DNA of 64,000 nt from Erpobdella octoculata. Its lineage: Eukaryota; Annelida; Clitellata; Hirudinida; Erpobdellidae. The notes below the pieces were generated by a model. It was not told where the DNA came from, ran no database searches, and saw nothing but the letters and a program-made list of their open reading frames with translations. The DNA is taken from NCBI GenBank assembly GCA_963978895.1, contig OZ022246.1, positions 24,017,026 to 24,081,025 on the forward strand, given 5' to 3'. Shown piece by piece: positions 46,056-64,000 of this stretch; the first letter of the stretch is position 1, and every line of letters starts with the position of its first letter. The translations under genes were made by a program, and so were the position numbers.

Positions 46056-47157
46056 TCGTTGACTCAGTTGCGTCTGGTTTGTTTTTGGACTGAGAGATGG
46101 CATTTTACATGTTTTCCTGATGTACTTATTTTCCATAATGAGCCTGTCAGCTATGAAAATAACTTGCATGTTAAGGAGCAGTTCTACTGATACTGGAATG
46201 ACAATTTGGCATTATTAAGAGTTGGATGATGATCAATAATGGTCACAACTGAAGGTTAATGGGTTGTGGTTTTTTGGCAGAATATCCGGTATCAGTGCTC
46301 CTTGGTGCAATTTTTTTGTTCTTTTTGTATCAATTCAAAACCCCGACGCAGTTCTATAAAATTTTTCTAAGTAAATTCAATTGAAAAAGTCCTAAAACTC
46401 GGTGGTCCTAACAGGCACACAATCAGAAAAATTTCAAAAAATATTGATTTAGAAACAAGTGTTCTAAAAAAAACCCAAATCAAGCTAAAACCTTTCATGA
46501 AAACTAAAACTTTAGATGATTCTAATTGCTGCATGTTGGATGCCAAGGCATTCAAAAGTTATACAAACTTAAGAGTGTATAAAAATATACATATATATAT
46601 ATCGTATAAAATATTCGTTGGGTGTATTCACAAAAATAAAAAAACATAAGTGAGCCATTCTGGTTATGGCAGGCAAATATTAAGCTGTTAATAATACTGA
46701 AAATAATATCAAAGTAAATAAAAAATATGTGAGCGATCATTTTATTTGTGAAAGCAAACGCATCATCTAAGGACTGATGGCTTGAAGATCAATCTAAGCT
46801 TATTTTTGTTATAAATCAGTAACCTAATAACGTTGCTTAAAAAAAACTGATTTATTGAATGAAAGCTGTTTTATCAGCTTTGTAAAGATTTCAAAGTGAG
46901 CGTGTTTTTTGGTTTTTGCAATCAAAGGTTCTAGGTGCATCCATGACCTGATGATAGTTATAAATTGTGTAGTAAAAAAAATATTACAAAATACGATAAG
47001 AAATGTTAAAAAATAAAAAAACCGTGAAAGAAAATGTCTACTTCGAACAATTCACTCAGTCTTCAAACAGATTTGTACGTTCAAAAAATGTATTTACACA
47101 ACAAAGTTCGAAAACAGCAAGAAAAAAGTTTTGAGGGAATGAAAGCTTATGTGATTT

Positions 47158-47292
47158 TTGTCGGCCGATCTCTCGTTTGTCGGCCGATCTCTCGTTTGTC
47201 GGCCGATATCTCGTTTGTCGACCGATTTCTTGCTTGTCGACCGATTTCTCGCTTGTCGGCAGATATCTCGTTTGTCGGCCGATCTCGTTTGG
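47158..47292. repeat. 19-bp minisatellite, ~7 copies
   Basis: Unit GTCGGCCGATCTCTCGTTT with variants GTCGACCGATTTCTTGCTT and GTCGGCAGATATCTCGTTT. GC-richer than its surroundings. Confidence 0.9.
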
Positions 47293-47803
47293 TTTGTCAG
47301 TTCATTTTCTCGCTGCTATGCCCATTGTATAGAAGAAGAAGAAGAAGAAAGAAAGAAAACAAAACTCAACGGATGATGAAAAACACTTTCAAGTGGTGAA
47401 CTCCGCTGGATAACTCACAGAATTTGTATATATAACACAGTTTGAGGTCGAAAGACCAGGTCAAGACCTGGCCTTATCGAACTGGTGAGGGTTAAGTGGT
47501 CATGGTTTAAGGATAGGATTAATGGTTATAATGTCGTTATCTTACCATACAGAGAGATACCATAAAGCTAATGACAGTTGCAATAATGGCAGCATAATTT
47601 CTAGATATTTCAATGTCCACCAGCTTTCATTCTGAAGCAATGCCGTGAAAAACCGTGGGTCTTGGCTCATGGATAGCCCCCCACGCCCGAAGGTCGTTGG
47701 GTCCTTGCCTAACTCTGAAGGATACTAAAATGCTATTAAACAGAAACAGTAATGGCAGTATATAATTAGATATTTCAATATGCACCAGTTTTTGTTGGTC
47801 TGG

Positions 47804-64000
<16,197 letters not shown>

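Larger units (their letters stand above)
45826..47803. other. Convergent intergenic region, UBA1 and RTK 3' ends
   Basis: UBA1 3' UTR with AATAAA at 46050; then AT-rich DNA without recognised genes, a short TA-rich run near 46590-46612 and the 19-bp repeat at 47158-47292. No clear RTK poly(A) signal close to its stop was seen. Confidence 0.6.

Overview
This is AT-rich animal nuclear DNA with short coding exons, GT-AG introns and very many micro- and minisatellites. The proteins read most like spiralian orthologues (annelid or mollusc type; a leech-like or limpet-like genome would fit), but the species cannot be fixed from sequence alone. I found no virus, transposase, reverse transcriptase, rRNA or convincing tRNA gene. 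Exons were placed by eye from conserved protein segments plus splice sites. In all four genes the exon phases add up without a frame error, which is the main support for the models.

Layout. (1) 3475-20838, minus strand: glycogen debranching enzyme (AGL), 28 exons, 1518 codons, lacking only the last ~25 residues, whose exon I cannot find in the window. (2) 23380-33353, minus strand: F-BAR / C1 / RhoGAP protein of the GMIP-ARHGAP29-ARHGAP45 group, 22 exons, 768 aa. (3) 35536-45825, plus strand: ubiquitin-activating enzyme E1 (UBA1), 21 coding exons, 1053 aa, complete. Genes 2 and 3 are head to head, with 2.2 kb between start codons. (4) 47804-64000, minus strand: MET/RON-type receptor tyrosine kinase, 17 exons seen (end of Sema, PSI, four IPT, transmembrane helix, kinase, tail). 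Its N-terminal Sema exons lie beyond the right edge. Genes 3 and 4 converge, with about 2 kb between stop codons.

Between and inside genes: 1-3474, AGL intron 26 (4267-9352) and the first visible RTK intron (56109-63927) are dominated by simple repeats; the last holds a 200-N scaffold gap. A 0.58 kb MITE-like element with inverted ends and a 9-bp target duplication lies between genes 1 and 2.

The four genes have unrelated housekeeping or signalling roles (glycogen breakdown, Rho inactivation at membranes, ubiquitin activation, growth-factor-type signalling); nothing suggests they form one system. I did not find a convincing new biological system. The most unusual signal is that three tandem repeats start at or contain a splice site, and so multiply donor or acceptor motifs. 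In the RhoGAP gene this gives ten evenly spaced, in-frame candidate acceptors. Two frame-supported GC-AG introns are also notable.
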